This document shows positions 52,710 through 62,224 of a DNA stretch of 63,966 bases, in pieces. The position numbers were made by a program, and so were the translations under genes. Numbering within the stretch: the first letter of the stretch is position 1; each line of letters starts with the position of its first letter. The notes beneath the pieces are model-generated. The model was not told the origin of the DNA. It saw nothing but the letters and a program-made list of their open reading frames with translations, and ran no database searches. Origin of the DNA: Clostridium gasigenes (GTDB lineage Bacteria; Bacillota; Clostridia; Clostridiales; Clostridiaceae); the NCBI RefSeq assembly GCF_900104115.1, contig NZ_FNJM01000018.1:1-63966 (forward strand). The letters run 5' to 3'.

Positions 52710-53198
52710 TTATTTTACTTGAATTTGCCCGTCTTCTATAAATTCATTTGCTATCCATCTTGCTACTCTGCCAGTAATTGTAATGCAATGGGTTTTTCTT
52801 TCAGGGCTTTTAAAGTTGTCTCCAGTCCATTCTCTTGTTATTATTCTACAGCAAGTTGATTTATATTCATTCTTAATATAGTCATGAAGACTACTAGCTT
52901 TTGCAAACATTTTTTCTTGCATAGCTTCACCTTCGACTCTACCATATACCATACCTAGAGCCATTTGACCACCTGAGACTGCGCCACATAGACATCCTGA
53001 TTTACCCATTCCTATAGGAAATCCACTTGCCATTTTAACTATCTTCTCATCATATGGTTTCCCTAATAATTCATTGAGTGTTTGAACTACAGCTTCGCTA
53101 CAAAAAAATGTACCGCTTCTGAAAAGTTCTTCTGCATTAGATTGAACTCTATCAAGAAGCTCTTCCTTTGTGAAATCTTTTGTATTTCCAAAGATCAT
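52710..53198 (-). CDS. C_GCAxxG_C_C family redox protein
   Basis: A 162-residue protein. SGTFFCSEAVVQTLNELLG (about 27-45), SGFPIGMGKSGCLCGAVSGGQMALG (about 58-82; the GCLCGA form replaces the usual GCAxxG) and STCCRIITREW (about 114-124) carry the conserved cysteines of the family. Members are thought to be redox-active or metal-binding; a defined function is not known. A GGGGGGG run serves as SD. It lies in convergent order with the XdhC gene, and families of this type often accompany selenium/molybdenum enzymes. Confidence 0.85.
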   Translation of the reverse strand: MIFGNTKDFTKEELLDRVQSNAEELFRSGTFFCSEAVVQTLNELLGKPYDEKIVKMASGFPIGMGKSGCLCGAVSGGQMALGMVYGRVEGEAMQEKMFAKASSLHDYIKNEYKSTCCRIITREWTGDNFKSPERKTHCITITGRVARWIANEFIEDGQIQVK

Positions 53199-53368
53199 TA
53201 TTTATTCCCCCCCAAGGTCAAATTTAATTCAATTACTATTATACTTTATATATTTAAAGGTTACCAATTGTTATTTATAGGGCCGTAAAAGTTAATGAAA
53301 TACCAGCACAAACATTACCGAAACTTGCCATGTTCGCTGCATATGCAAGTCTATATTTATACTTTTAC

Positions 53369-54169
53369 TTATTTGGTTGAATTACATATTCTTTGTACTT
53401 CATTTAACTGTCTTGCTAAAGAAGAAATAACTGTCTCCTCATTTTCTGAATCTAATCCATTGTATTCCAATGTAACTATATTTGGGTTTGTATAATTTAA
53501 AACCCATTCTAACAATTCGTAATCTTCATTTTCCATGGCTTGATGTGTATCTGCTGGAAAACCATCTTTATCATAACCAGAACCATTTACATGAATTTCT
53601 ACAACCCTATTAAGTGATAACTGTCGAATATAATCACGAATATTCCAGCCATGATATTGTGCAGTAATCTTTGCGTGGGTAATATCAAGCAAAAATGATA
53701 CATCATTATCTGTAAACAATCGGCTAAATTGTTCTGGCATAATATAAGGGTAATGATCAATCGTTATTACACGTTCTTTAGGGGAATCAGGAATGTTTTC
53801 AAGTAATAATGGTACTTTTAAGTTGTTTTTAAAGATCTGTATCTGTTTAGACATATGTTCATATATATTTTCATCAGTCATACCGGGATACATATCTGAA
53901 TTTTTAATTGAAAGATGAATGCCATAATGGGGAGAATCGCATTTTTTTATGAGGTCATTTGCCAAATTAAAATCTACGATTTCTATATTTTTCATTCCTG
54001 TGCGCTCAAAATATCCTAGACCATGAAGTAGAACTGGTCGCATGGAACGCATGGTTGAAAACTGTTCATTAAACGTTCCATATGCACCGGATTTAATATA
54101 ATCTACACTAACAGCTTCTTTTTCAATGAGATATTTTAGGGCCTTTGAGCAATTACATCCAATATACAT
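53369..54169 (-). CDS. DUF692-like (multinuclear non-heme iron oxidase type) TIM-barrel protein
   Basis: A 266-residue TIM-barrel protein. The order of metal-type residues fits DUF692: VLLHGLG (His), YGIHLSIKN (His), LLLENIPDSP (Glu, Asn), FLLDITHAKITAQYHG (Asp, two His), VVEIHVNGSG and PADTHQAM (Glu/His and Asp/His) and VTLEYNG (Glu). Several DUF692 enzymes (MbnB, TglH) modify cysteines of ribosomal peptides. I searched both flanks and saw no short Cys-containing precursor peptide and no partner protein. It could instead be a xylose-isomerase-like sugar enzyme. It begins behind GATAGGAGCG. Confidence 0.6.
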   Translation of the reverse strand: MYIGCNCSKALKYLIEKEAVSVDYIKSGAYGTFNEQFSTMRSMRPVLLHGLGYFERTGMKNIEIVDFNLANDLIKKCDSPHYGIHLSIKNSDMYPGMTDENIYEHMSKQIQIFKNNLKVPLLLENIPDSPKERVITIDHYPYIMPEQFSRLFTDNDVSFLLDITHAKITAQYHGWNIRDYIRQLSLNRVVEIHVNGSGYDKDGFPADTHQAMENEDYELLEWVLNYTNPNIVTLEYNGLDSENEETVISSLARQLNEVQRICNSTK

Positions 54170-54269
54170 ATTTTATACCACGCTCCTATCGCATCTAAAT
54201 AAAAATTAATAATAAAGTTCAAAACCTATATATATAACAGGGTTGCATTGAAATTTATTTCGGAAGGTA

Positions 54270-55607
54270 TTAATCTAGGTATTTTTGAATAACATCAAGT
54301 ACTATAGGGATATTTTTAATTATTTGTGTTTCATTTACTTCACTAATGGTAATTCTGAAATAATTATGGCATTTATACTCTTTAAGGAAACATTCACTTG
54401 TATTAAACATTTTTATATTTTTACGGTTTAGGGAATCAAATATTTTATCATAGTTTAAAGAACCATTTACATAAATGCAAGCAAAGTATCCAGACTCAGG
54501 AATATTGTACTGTATTCTCGGATGTTTATATTTTAATAAAGTATCTTTCAAGCATCTCATACGACTGTTATATAAACTAACCAATTGTTTCATATGATCA
54601 TCAAACATACCGTTTTTTATATATATTTCTAAGGCTCCTTGAGATAGTATTGGGCTATTCATATCAGTCCACTTTTTATATAGTAAAAATTTATCAATCA
54701 GTAAGTTAGGTAATATAAGTGCAGCAACTCTTAAACCGGGCATAAGTATCTTTGAATAACTTTTCAAGTATATTACTTTTGATGAAGTATCATAGGAAAA
54801 CATAGGGTCATTTTTTTTATTTATATCTAAATCAGCAGCAATATCATCTTCAACAATATACACATCATATTTGTGTGCCAATTTCACAATTTCTTGTTTC
54901 TCGAGTCTACTGTACGAAGTTCCAGTCGGATTATGGAACCTGGGGATACTATAAAAAAATTTAATATTACCGTATTTAAATAATTTCTCTAATTCATCTA
55001 GGTTTATTCCATTTAAATCTCTATTTATGCCTAGAGTAGCAATATTATTAAGTTCTAGAGATTTTATCATTCCGTAATAGGTGGGTTGCTCTACAAGAAT
55101 ATTAGATTTACCATTTGGAAATGGCATAATTGATAATATGTTTAATGCTTGCTGAGAACTAGATGTAATAATTATATTATTTGGATTTGTAAATATTTGA
55201 TAGTTTTGAATATGTTTTGATAAAACATTAATTAGAGAGTTTAATCCTCTAGGATCCGAATATGTGAAAAGTTTTTCTTTATATAAGTCTATTGATTTAT
55301 TTAGACAATGTTGAAAATTCTGATAGGGAAAAGCTTCAGCGTTTAAATTTACAGCTGAAAAATCAATTATAGGATATTTAGAAGAATTTTGAGTATGAAA
55401 ATTATCAACTACATAATACCCACTTTTAGGTACTGAATAAATAATATGATCTTGCTCAAGTTTCTCATAAGCTTTTAAAACTGTACCAGTGCTAAATTGA
55501 AACAATTTTTGAATAGATCTTATAGAGGGCAATCTCTTAGAATGGCTGAGTTCCCCGGTATTTATATTGTTTTTAATGTACTCTATCACTTCTTCATATT
55601 TCAGCAA
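54270..55607 (-). CDS. MocR-type GntR regulator with aminotransferase domain
   Basis: A 445-residue regulator, starting TTG 55607 behind AAGGAGGG. The winged helix (about 1-75) reads RLPSIRSIQKLFQFSTGTVLKAYEKLEQDHII; the remaining part has the fold of a PLP aminotransferase: SSSQQALNILSIM, the Asp in YIVEDDIAADLDINK, and the PLP lysine in VIYLKSYSKILMPGLRVA (about residue 281-284). MocR proteins such as PdxR and GabR sense PLP or an amino acid. It is divergent from a class I aminotransferase gene, its likely target. Confidence 0.9.
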   Translation of the reverse strand: MLKYEEVIEYIKNNINTGELSHSKRLPSIRSIQKLFQFSTGTVLKAYEKLEQDHIIYSVPKSGYYVVDNFHTQNSSKYPIIDFSAVNLNAEAFPYQNFQHCLNKSIDLYKEKLFTYSDPRGLNSLINVLSKHIQNYQIFTNPNNIIITSSSQQALNILSIMPFPNGKSNILVEQPTYYGMIKSLELNNIATLGINRDLNGINLDELEKLFKYGNIKFFYSIPRFHNPTGTSYSRLEKQEIVKLAHKYDVYIVEDDIAADLDINKKNDPMFSYDTSSKVIYLKSYSKILMPGLRVAALILPNLLIDKFLLYKKWTDMNSPILSQGALEIYIKNGMFDDHMKQLVSLYNSRMRCLKDTLLKYKHPRIQYNIPESGYFACIYVNGSLNYDKIFDSLNRKNIKMFNTSECFLKEYKCHNYFRITISEVNETQIIKNIPIVLDVIQKYLD

Positions 55608-55757
55608 ATTGATATCCCTCCTTAATATTGTGCTAGTACAGATGGTGATTTTATTTATTGATATATACATTAAACTATATTAGGCTAATTGTATAGTAAA
55701 TTGATAAACGGAAAGATATTGGATTGTAAGAGACTTTATAAAGGGGGGGATTTAAGA

Positions 55758-56957
55758 TTGATATTTTCAAAAAAATCTGAGAAGGTTTTACCGTCTATTA
55801 CTTTAGAAGTTACATCTGGAGCTAAACAAATGAAAAAAGATGGAGCCGATACTATAATTCTTGGCGCAGGAGAACCAGATTTTAATACTCCTGAAAATAT
55901 TAGAAATATAGCTATAAAAGCAATTAATGATGGGCTTACAAAATATACTCCAGCATCTGGGATAGATGAATTAAAACTTGCTGTAGCTAAAAAATTTAAA
56001 AGAGATAATGATTTAATATACTCTAATTCTCAAATCATCATTTCAACTGGAGCTAAACAATGTCTCTGGAATGTTTTTGAAACTATTCTTAATCCTGGAG
56101 ATGAGGTTATTATACCAAAACCATATTGGGTTAGTTATCCAGAATTAATTAGGCTAGTTGATGGGGTACCTGTATTTGCATTTGGAGATGAAGAAAATGA
56201 TTTTAAATATACCAGACCTATATTAGAAGATGTAATTAGCTCAAAGACTAAAGCAATTCTAATAAATACTCCTAATAATCCAACAGGTGCAGTTTATGGT
56301 AAAGATGAGTTAGCTATGATAGCCGATTTTGCGAGAACTCATGATTTAATGATAATCTCCGATGAAATATATGAAAAGTTTAATTATGAAAATGAAAATG
56401 AAAAGTATACTAGCATAGCCAATATTAGTAGCGATTCATATAATAGGACAATAATAATACAGGGTGTTTCTAAGACATATTCTATGACTGGATGGAGAAT
56501 AGGTTATGCAGTTGGTAATGAAAAAATCATTAGTTTAATGGCGAGTATACAAAGTCATACTACATCTAACCCTAATTCTATAGCACAGTATGCAGCCGTG
56601 GAGGCTTTAAATGGAGATCAAACTTCTGTAAAAATAATGGTTAATGAGTTTAAGAATAGAAGAGATTATATAGTTGAAAGAATTAATGATACTAATATAC
56701 TTTCATGTAAAAAGCCAAAAGGGGCATTTTATATTATGATTAATATATCAAAGATGCTTGGTAAAGTTATAGATGGTCATACAATTAATAACTCTATAGA
56801 TTTTTCAAATATACTTTTAGAAAAAGTAAAAGTAGCAGTCATTCCAGGTGATGGATTTGGAGTAAGCAATTATGTGAGGATTTCCTATGCTACTTCAATG
56901 GATAACATTAAAGAGGGCGTTAAAAGAATAATTAATTTTGTAAAAGATTATGAATAA
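55758..56957 (+). CDS. Class I pyridoxal-phosphate aminotransferase (aspartate/aromatic type)
   Basis: A 399-residue enzyme starting TTG 55758 behind AAGGGGGGG; the ORF also contains an upstream in-frame ATG with no SD. GAGEPDFNTPENI, TGAKQCLWNVFETILNPGDEV, NTPNNPTGAVY (PLP ring contact), SDEIYEKF and the Schiff-base lysine in GVSKTYSMTGWRIGYAVG (about 236) are all present; FYIMINIS and VRISYATS (carboxylate Arg) close it. The divergent MocR gene suggests amino-acid- or PLP-dependent control. Amino acid preference is not readable. Confidence 0.9.
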   Translation: MIFSKKSEKVLPSITLEVTSGAKQMKKDGADTIILGAGEPDFNTPENIRNIAIKAINDGLTKYTPASGIDELKLAVAKKFKRDNDLIYSNSQIIISTGAKQCLWNVFETILNPGDEVIIPKPYWVSYPELIRLVDGVPVFAFGDEENDFKYTRPILEDVISSKTKAILINTPNNPTGAVYGKDELAMIADFARTHDLMIISDEIYEKFNYENENEKYTSIANISSDSYNRTIIIQGVSKTYSMTGWRIGYAVGNEKIISLMASIQSHTTSNPNSIAQYAAVEALNGDQTSVKIMVNEFKNRRDYIVERINDTNILSCKKPKGAFYIMINISKMLGKVIDGHTINNSIDFSNILLEKVKVAVIPGDGFGVSNYVRISYATSMDNIKEGVKRIINFVKDYE

Positions 56958-57010
56958 AATAATTAATCTAAATTAATATGTTTAAAAATTTCACTATATA
57001 AATTCAAAAT

Positions 57011-57042
57011 AAATTTTTAAAAATGAGGAGAAATAAATTATG
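57011..57042 (+). repeat. Direct repeat, translation leader copy 1 (deoC)
   Basis: A 32-base block ending in the deoC ATG is repeated 30/32 at 57693-57724 before the U32 peptidase gene: AAATTTTTAA then two variable bases (AA or GT) then ATGAGGAGAAATAAATTATG. The shared GAGGAG site drives both genes. It suggests that the leader was copied or that the second gene was inserted by recombination. Confidence 0.8.
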
Positions 57043-57690
57043 AATATAGCTAAGTATATAGACCATACAATATTAAAACCAGAGGCAACAACTGAAGATA
57101 TTAAAAGATTTTGCACTGAAGCTAAAAACTTTGGTTTCGCTTCAGTTTGTGTGAATTCTTATAATGCTGCATTAGTAAGTAAAGAACTTGAAGGAAGCGG
57201 TGTTAAGACTTGCGTAGTTGTTGGATTTCCTTTAGGAGCAACAACTAAAGAAGTTAAAGCTTTTGAAACAAAGCAAGCAATAGAAAATGGTGCAGACGAA
57301 ATAGATACAGTCATAAATATCGGGGCTTTAAAAGAAAAAAATTATGAATTAGTTAGAGAAGACATAAAAGCAGTAATAGATGTAGCTAATAAAAAAGTAA
57401 TAGTTAAAGTAATTATTGAAGCATGTCTTTTAACAAATGAAGAAAAAGTTAAGGTATGTGAAATATCTAAAGAAGTGGGAGCGGATTTTGTTAAGACATC
57501 AACAGGATTTTCTACTGAAGGAGCAATTAAAGAAGATGTTGCGCTTATGAGAAAAACTGTGGGAGTAGAAATTGGTGTTAAGGCTTCAGGGGGAGTAAGA
57601 GATTTTAATACAGCTATGGATATGATAACAGCAGGTGCTAATAGAGTTGGTGCAAGTGCAAGTATTGCTATTATTGAAGCGAGCAAATAA
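57040..57690 (+). CDS. deoC: Deoxyribose-phosphate aldolase
   Basis: A 216-residue class I aldolase that splits deoxyribose 5-phosphate into glyceraldehyde 3-phosphate and acetaldehyde. [17 protein letters not shown] (about 5-21), the Schiff-base lysine in [12 protein letters not shown] (about 123-134) and [15 protein letters not shown] (about 147-161, second Lys) and VGVKASGG (about 176-183) are intact. Length is standard (220). No other deo genes lie beside it, so nucleoside catabolism is only partly represented here. Confidence 0.95.
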   Translation: MNIAKYIDHTILKPEATTEDIKRFCTEAKNFGFASVCVNSYNAALVSKELEGSGVKTCVVVGFPLGATTKEVKAFETKQAIENGADEIDTVINIGALKEKNYELVREDIKAVIDVANKKVIVKVIIEACLLTNEEKVKVCEISKEVGADFVKTSTGFSTEGAIKEDVALMRKTVGVEIGVKASGGVRDFNTAMDMITAGANRVGASASIAIIEASK

Positions 57691-57692
57691 AT

Positions 57693-57724
57693 AAATTTTT
57701 AAGTATGAGGAGAAATAAATTATG
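57693..57724 (+). repeat. Direct repeat, translation leader copy 2 (U32 peptidase)
   Basis: Second copy of the 32-base leader described at 57011, ending in ATG 57722. Two differences only, at the positions where copy 1 has AA and copy 2 has GT. Confidence 0.8.
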
Positions 57725-58945
57725 CATAAGCCGGAACTTTTAGCACCAGCAGGAAACTTAGAAAAACTTAAGACTGCTATAAATTTTGGTGCTGATGCTG
57801 TATATCTTGGAGGTAATAAATTAAATTTAAGGGCAGCGGCAGGTAATTTTACAATGGAAGAATTGAAAGAAGGACTCGAATTTGCACATTTAAGAGGGAA
57901 AAAAATTTATGTTACATTAAACGTAATGCCACATAATGAGGATTTAATAGGGATAGAAGAATATCTTAGTGAATTATATGATATTGGTGTAGATGCTTTA
58001 CTTATTGCTGATCCAGGAGTTATTAGTATAGCAAAAGAAGTTGTGCCGAATCTTGAAATACATTTAAGCACCCAAGCTAACAGTTTAAACTACAAAACTG
58101 CTTTGTTTTGGCATAATGTTGGAGTTAAGAGGGTTGTAGTAGCAAGAGAAATGAGTCTTAAAGATTTACAAGAATTAAAAAAGGAGCTACCAGAAACTTG
58201 TGAAATAGAAGCATTTGTACATGGATCTATGTGTATGGCGTATTCTGGAAAATGTTTGTTGTCAAACTATATGACTGGTAGAGATTCCAATAGAGGAACT
58301 TGTGCGCAACCGTGTAGATATAAATATCATTTAGTTCAAGAGAAAGATCCAGGAATCTACAGTAGAGTTAATGAGGGAAATGATGGAATTTATTTGATGA
58401 ATTCAAAAGATTTATGCACGATAGAACATATTCCTGAACTTATTGAGTCTGGAATAAATTCTCTTAAAATTGAAGGAAGAATGAAAAGTTCTTATTATGT
58501 TGCATGTGTAGTAAAAGCGTATAGAGAAGCAATTGATAAATACATAGAAGATCCTGAAAATTATAAATTTGATTCTAAATGGATGGACAATCTTATAAAA
58601 CCTAGCCATAGACCATATACAACTGGTTTTTACTTTGATGAAAAAATGAAACAAAATCATGCAAGCTCAGCATATATACGTAATTATGATATTGTAGGTA
58701 TTGTAAAAAATTATAATTGTCAATCTCATATTGCAACTATAGAACAAAGAAATAAAGTTTATAATGGAGATTTTGTTGAAGTTTTAGCTGTAAAAGGAGA
58801 TAACAAGATTATAGAACTTAAAGATATGAGGAAAGAAAATGGTGAGGCTATAGAAAGTGCGTCTTCTGCACAAATGATTTTTACTGTACAATGTTATGAA
58901 GAATTAATGGTTAACGATATAATTATTAAAAATAAGAAGGCTTAA
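57722..58945 (+). CDS. U32 family peptidase
   Basis: A 407-residue protein starting MHKPELLAPAGNLEKLKTAI. The U32 signature EAFVHGSMCMAYSGKCLLSNYMTGRDSNRGTCAQPCRYKY (about 160-199) holds conserved cysteines; two further motifs are VARE and SLKIEGRMKSSYYVACVVKAYREAID. Members include YegQ/RlhA (23S rRNA hydroxylation) and YhbU/YhbV (ubiquinone-linked, lipid). In anaerobes the RNA-modification or collagenase-type functions are suggested; I cannot choose between them. Confidence 0.9.
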   Translation: MHKPELLAPAGNLEKLKTAINFGADAVYLGGNKLNLRAAAGNFTMEELKEGLEFAHLRGKKIYVTLNVMPHNEDLIGIEEYLSELYDIGVDALLIADPGVISIAKEVVPNLEIHLSTQANSLNYKTALFWHNVGVKRVVVAREMSLKDLQELKKELPETCEIEAFVHGSMCMAYSGKCLLSNYMTGRDSNRGTCAQPCRYKYHLVQEKDPGIYSRVNEGNDGIYLMNSKDLCTIEHIPELIESGINSLKIEGRMKSSYYVACVVKAYREAIDKYIEDPENYKFDSKWMDNLIKPSHRPYTTGFYFDEKMKQNHASSAYIRNYDIVGIVKNYNCQSHIATIEQRNKVYNGDFVEVLAVKGDNKIIELKDMRKENGEAIESASSAQMIFTVQCYEELMVNDIIIKNKKA

Positions 58946-58980
58946 ATTAAAATTGTACTAATTTAAAAATAAAACTCTGG

Positions 58981-59010
58981 AATGAAGCAGTCTTATAGCT
59001 GCTTCATTTT
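58981..59010 (+). terminator. Terminator after the U32 peptidase gene
   Basis: AATGAAGCAG, short loop, CTGCTTCATT followed by TTTC. A compact 10-bp stem. Confidence 0.85.
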
Positions 59011-59038
59011 TCATGGGAGGAATTATATAAAGAAGAGG

Positions 59039-59101
59039 TTGACACATCTTATTTTTAGTATTAGTATATAAACATACCCCCCCCCGTTAGGGGTGGGATA
59101 C
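59039..59101 (+). promoter_or_regulatory. Promoter and CsoR-type operator of the copper operon
   Basis: TTGACA (59039-59044), 17 bases, TAGTAT (59062-59067). Directly downstream CATACCCCCCCCC, GTTA, GGGGTGGGATACG (59073-59102) is a pseudo-palindrome with C-run and G-run arms and flanking TA, the form of known CsoR operators (TACCC...GGGTA). Copper-bound CsoR would leave it and allow the operon to be read. Confidence 0.75.
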
Positions 59102-59116
59102 GAAAGAGGCGAAATA

Positions 59117-59383
59117 ATGAATAATGAGAAAAAAGAAGCTGTAAAGACTTTAAAAATAGCAAAAGGACAAATTGAAGCAACTATCAAAATGATGGAAGAT
59201 GAGAGATATTGTGTAGATGTATCAAATCAAATGATTGCGGCACAATCACTTTTAAAAAAAGCTAATTTGTTGATTTTAAAGCAGCACATGAATCACTGCG
59301 TTAGGGAGGCCTTTGAGCAGGATAAAGGAAGTGATAAGATAGATGAAATTATAAATGTTTTATCAAAAATAATTGGTAAATAG
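59117..59383 (+). CDS. csoR: Copper-sensing transcriptional repressor CsoR
   Basis: An 88-residue all-helical repressor. ATG 59117 is used; the earlier GTG 59093 lies within the operator. The metal ligands follow the CsoR pattern Cys...His..Cys: ERYCVDVSNQ, then KQHMNHC (His and Cys four apart). This matches the C-H-C triad that binds Cu(I). It is the first gene of csoR-copA-copZ and autoregulated through the operator just upstream. The FrmR/RcnR relatives differ at these residues. Confidence 0.9.
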   Translation: MNNEKKEAVKTLKIAKGQIEATIKMMEDERYCVDVSNQMIAAQSLLKKANLLILKQHMNHCVREAFEQDKGSDKIDEIINVLSKIIGK

Positions 59384-59416
59384 AATATATGGAAATTATA
59401 AAAGGAGGGAAATTAT

Positions 59417-61864
59417 ATGTTAACTAAGTCATTAAAAATAGAAGGAATGACATGTGCATCTTGTGCAAAGGCTGTAGAAAGAGCCACTAAAAAATTGCAA
59501 GGTGTAAATGAATCAAATGTAAATATTGCTACAGAAAAACTAAGTATAAATTTCGATGAAACAAAGGTTTCTGTAGAGGATATTCAAATAGCTGTTGAAA
59601 AAGCGGGATATAAAGCAATTAATGATGCTAGTAATAAAACTATGAAAATTGAAGGAATGACCTGTGCGTCTTGTGCGAAGGCAGTAGAAAGAGCTACAAG
59701 AAAGATTGATGGAGTTACAGAAGCAAATGTTAATTATGCAACTGAGAAGTTAATTATAAACTACGAACCTTCAAAGGTGAAAGTTATAGATATAAAGAAA
59801 GCAATAGAAAAAGCTGGATATAAGGCTATAGAAGAAGAGACTACAGTAGATGCAGATAAAGAGAAAAAAGGAAAAGAAATAAAACTGTTATGGAAAAAAT
59901 TCGTTATATCTACAATATTTACAGTTCCACTACTTTATATATCTATGGGTCATATGATGGGACTTTATCTACCGGATTTTATTAATCCAATGATGAATCC
60001 AGAAGTTTTTGCTTTATCACAATTACTTCTAACTATACCAGTTATAATTGCTGGTAATAGATACTATACAGTTGGATTTAAAGCCTTGATTAGAAGAAGT
60101 CCAAATATGGATTCACTTATTGCAATAGGTACATCAGCAGCTGTTCTTTATGGGATATTTGCAACAGTAAAGATTGTTGGTGGAGATACAAGTTATGCTA
60201 TGGACTTATACTATGAGTCGGCGGCAGTAATTATCACTTTGATAACTCTTGGTAAGTATTTAGAATCTGTTTCTAAGGGAAAGACATCTGAAGCTATAAA
60301 GAAGCTTATGGGACTTGCTCCTAAGACAGCTATAGTTATAAGAAGTGGAAAAGAAATAGAAATTACCATAGAAGAAGTAGAAGTAGGAGATATTATAGTA
60401 GTTAAACCAGGCGAAAAGATGCCGGTAGATGGTGAGGTTGTATCGGGTACTACATCTGTAGATGAATCAATGCTTACAGGTGAAAGTATGCCAGTAGAAA
60501 AAAATTCTGGAGATAAGATTATTGGTGCAAGTATAAATAAAAACGGAACTATAAACTATAAAGCTACTAAAGTTGGTAAGGATACAGCACTGGCTCAAAT
60601 TATAAAATTAGTAGAAGATGCGCAGGGATCTAAAGCTCCAATTGCAAAACTTGCAGATGTTATTTCAGGTTATTTTGTTCCAATAGTTATAGGCTTAGCA
60701 GTGTTATCTGGTTTAGGATGGTATTTCATTGGTGGGGAATCGGAAATATTCTCACTTACAATATTTATATCTGTGCTAGTAATCGCTTGTCCTTGTGCCC
60801 TTGGACTAGCAACTCCAACAGCAATAATGGTTGGTACAGGTAAAGGTGCAGAATATGGCGTTTTAATAAAAAGTGGTGTAGCACTAGAAACTGCTCATAA
60901 GATACAAACTATAGTATTTGATAAAACAGGTACTATTACTGAAGGTAAGCCAAAAGTTACGGATGTGGTTGTTATAAATGGAATAGCACAAAATGACTTA
61001 TTACAATTAGCAGCCTCTGCAGAAAAGGGATCAGAACATCCGCTTGGGGAGGCCATTGTAAAAGGTGCCGAAGAAAAAGGACTAGAGTTTAAGAAGCTAG
61101 ATTTCTTTAAAGCCATTCCAGGTTATGGTATTGAAGTTAAAATAGACGGTAAAAATATTCTACTTGGAAACAGAAAACTTATGATTGATAGCAAAATATC
61201 CTTAGTAGAATTAGAAAAAATTTCTGATGAATTAGCTGGAGAAGGTAAGACTCCGATGTATATAGCTATAGACAATAAGATGGCAGGTATCATTGCTGTT
61301 GCGGATACTGTTAAAGCAAGTAGTAAGAAAGCAATAGAAAAGCTTCATGAAATGGGAATTGAAGTAGCTATGATAACTGGTGACAATAAGAGAACTGCAG
61401 AAGCTATAGCTAAACAAGTTGGAATTGATAGGATTTTAGCAGAAGTGTTACCACAAGACAAGGCAAATGAAGTTAAAAAGCTTCAAGCTGAAGGTAAGAA
61501 GGTTGCTATGGTTGGTGATGGTATAAATGATGCTCCAGCATTAGCACAAGCAGATATTGGTATAGCTATAGGTTCTGGAACAGACGTTGCAATGGAATCA
61601 GCAGATATAGTTCTTATGAGAAGCGACTTAATGGATGTTCCGACTGCCTTGCAGTTAAGTAAAAGTACTATAAGAAATATTAAACAAAACCTATTCTGGG
61701 CATTTGGGTATAATATAATAGGAATACCAGTTGCTATGGGAATCCTACACATATTTGGAGGACCATTATTAAATCCTATGATAGCAGGAGCAGCAATGAG
61801 TCTTAGTTCTGTGTCAGTATTAACCAATGCTTTAAGATTAAAGAGGTTTAAACCAATTAAATAG
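59417..61864 (+). CDS. copA: Copper-translocating P-type ATPase CopA
   Basis: An 815-residue Cu(I) export ATPase. Two N-terminal HMA domains each hold a GMTCASC motif (about 12-18 and 80-86) and are similar enough to each other to be a recent duplication. Membrane segments begin at about 160; the copper path motif is ACPCALG (about 456-462), the phosphorylated aspartate is in [12 protein letters not shown] (about 502), [10 protein letters not shown] (the HP of P1B ATPases) and [17 protein letters not shown] with [13 protein letters not shown] finish the ATP domain. RBS GGAGGG before ATG. Confidence 0.96.
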   Translation: MLTKSLKIEGMTCASCAKAVERATKKLQGVNESNVNIATEKLSINFDETKVSVEDIQIAVEKAGYKAINDASNKTMKIEGMTCASCAKAVERATRKIDGVTEANVNYATEKLIINYEPSKVKVIDIKKAIEKAGYKAIEEETTVDADKEKKGKEIKLLWKKFVISTIFTVPLLYISMGHMMGLYLPDFINPMMNPEVFALSQLLLTIPVIIAGNRYYTVGFKALIRRSPNMDSLIAIGTSAAVLYGIFATVKIVGGDTSYAMDLYYESAAVIITLITLGKYLESVSKGKTSEAIKKLMGLAPKTAIVIRSGKEIEITIEEVEVGDIIVVKPGEKMPVDGEVVSGTTSVDESMLTGESMPVEKNSGDKIIGASINKNGTINYKATKVGKDTALAQIIKLVEDAQGSKAPIAKLADVISGYFVPIVIGLAVLSGLGWYFIGGESEIFSLTIFISVLVIACPCALGLATPTAIMVGTGKGAEYGVLIKSGVALETAHKIQTIVFDKTGTITEGKPKVTDVVVINGIAQNDLLQLAASAEKGSEHPLGEAIVKGAEEKGLEFKKLDFFKAIPGYGIEVKIDGKNILLGNRKLMIDSKISLVELEKISDELAGEGKTPMYIAIDNKMAGIIAVADTVKASSKKAIEKLHEMGIEVAMITGDNKRTAEAIAKQVGIDRILAEVLPQDKANEVKKLQAEGKKVAMVGDGINDAPALAQADIGIAIGSGTDVAMESADIVLMRSDLMDVPTALQLSKSTIRNIKQNLFWAFGYNIIGIPVAMGILHIFGGPLLNPMIAGAAMSLSSVSVLTNALRLKRFKPIK

Positions 61865-61949
61865 ATAGTAAAATATATGGTTTTATTAAATATTATTAAA
61901 TATTAGTAATTCTAATGTATATTATAAAAAATATTAGGAGGAATAAAAA

Positions 61950-62164
61950 ATGAGAAAAAAATATTAATTGAAGGAATGAGCTGTGGACACTGTGTAAACC
62001 ACGTTAAGGAGGCATTAGGTGAACTTAATGGAGTAACTAGTGTAGATGTGAATTTAGATTCTAAAACTGCAGTATTTGAGGGATCAGTAGATATTACTGA
62101 TGAAGATATTAAAGCGGCTATCGATGAGGTAGGATATGAAGTTGTAGGAATAGAAGAACTATAA
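61950..62164 (+). pseudogene. copZ: Copper chaperone CopZ, frameshifted at an A7 run just after the start
   Basis: ATG 61950 lies eight bases after a perfect AGGAGG, but that frame reads Met-Arg-Lys-Lys-Tyr-stop. The HMA domain (KKILIEGMSCGHCVNHVKEALGELNGV...) is in another frame, reached if one A is added to the A7 run (61955-61961). From there it is intact to the stop at 62164 (about 70 residues), GMSCGHC being the copper site. Beginning at the inner ATG 61976 would drop the first beta strand. The cause may be a homopolymer sequencing error, a real one-base deletion, or transcriptional slippage on A7. Confidence 0.8.
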
Positions 62165-62224
62165 TATAAATATAAGAGCATGTTGGATAAAACAAGTGCT
62201 AATAATTGGAAGGGGAAAAGTAAA

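Noticed and set aside
53295..53495. Possible small Cys-containing peptide next to the DUF692-like gene
   Set aside because: The frame overlaps the 3' end of the DUF692-like gene on the opposite strand, has no SD and has a scattered composition; it is not a convincing RiPP precursor.
61976..62164. copZ starting at the inner ATG 61976
   Set aside because: This would drop the first beta strand (KKILIEG) of the HMA fold and there is no SD at a proper distance from that ATG.
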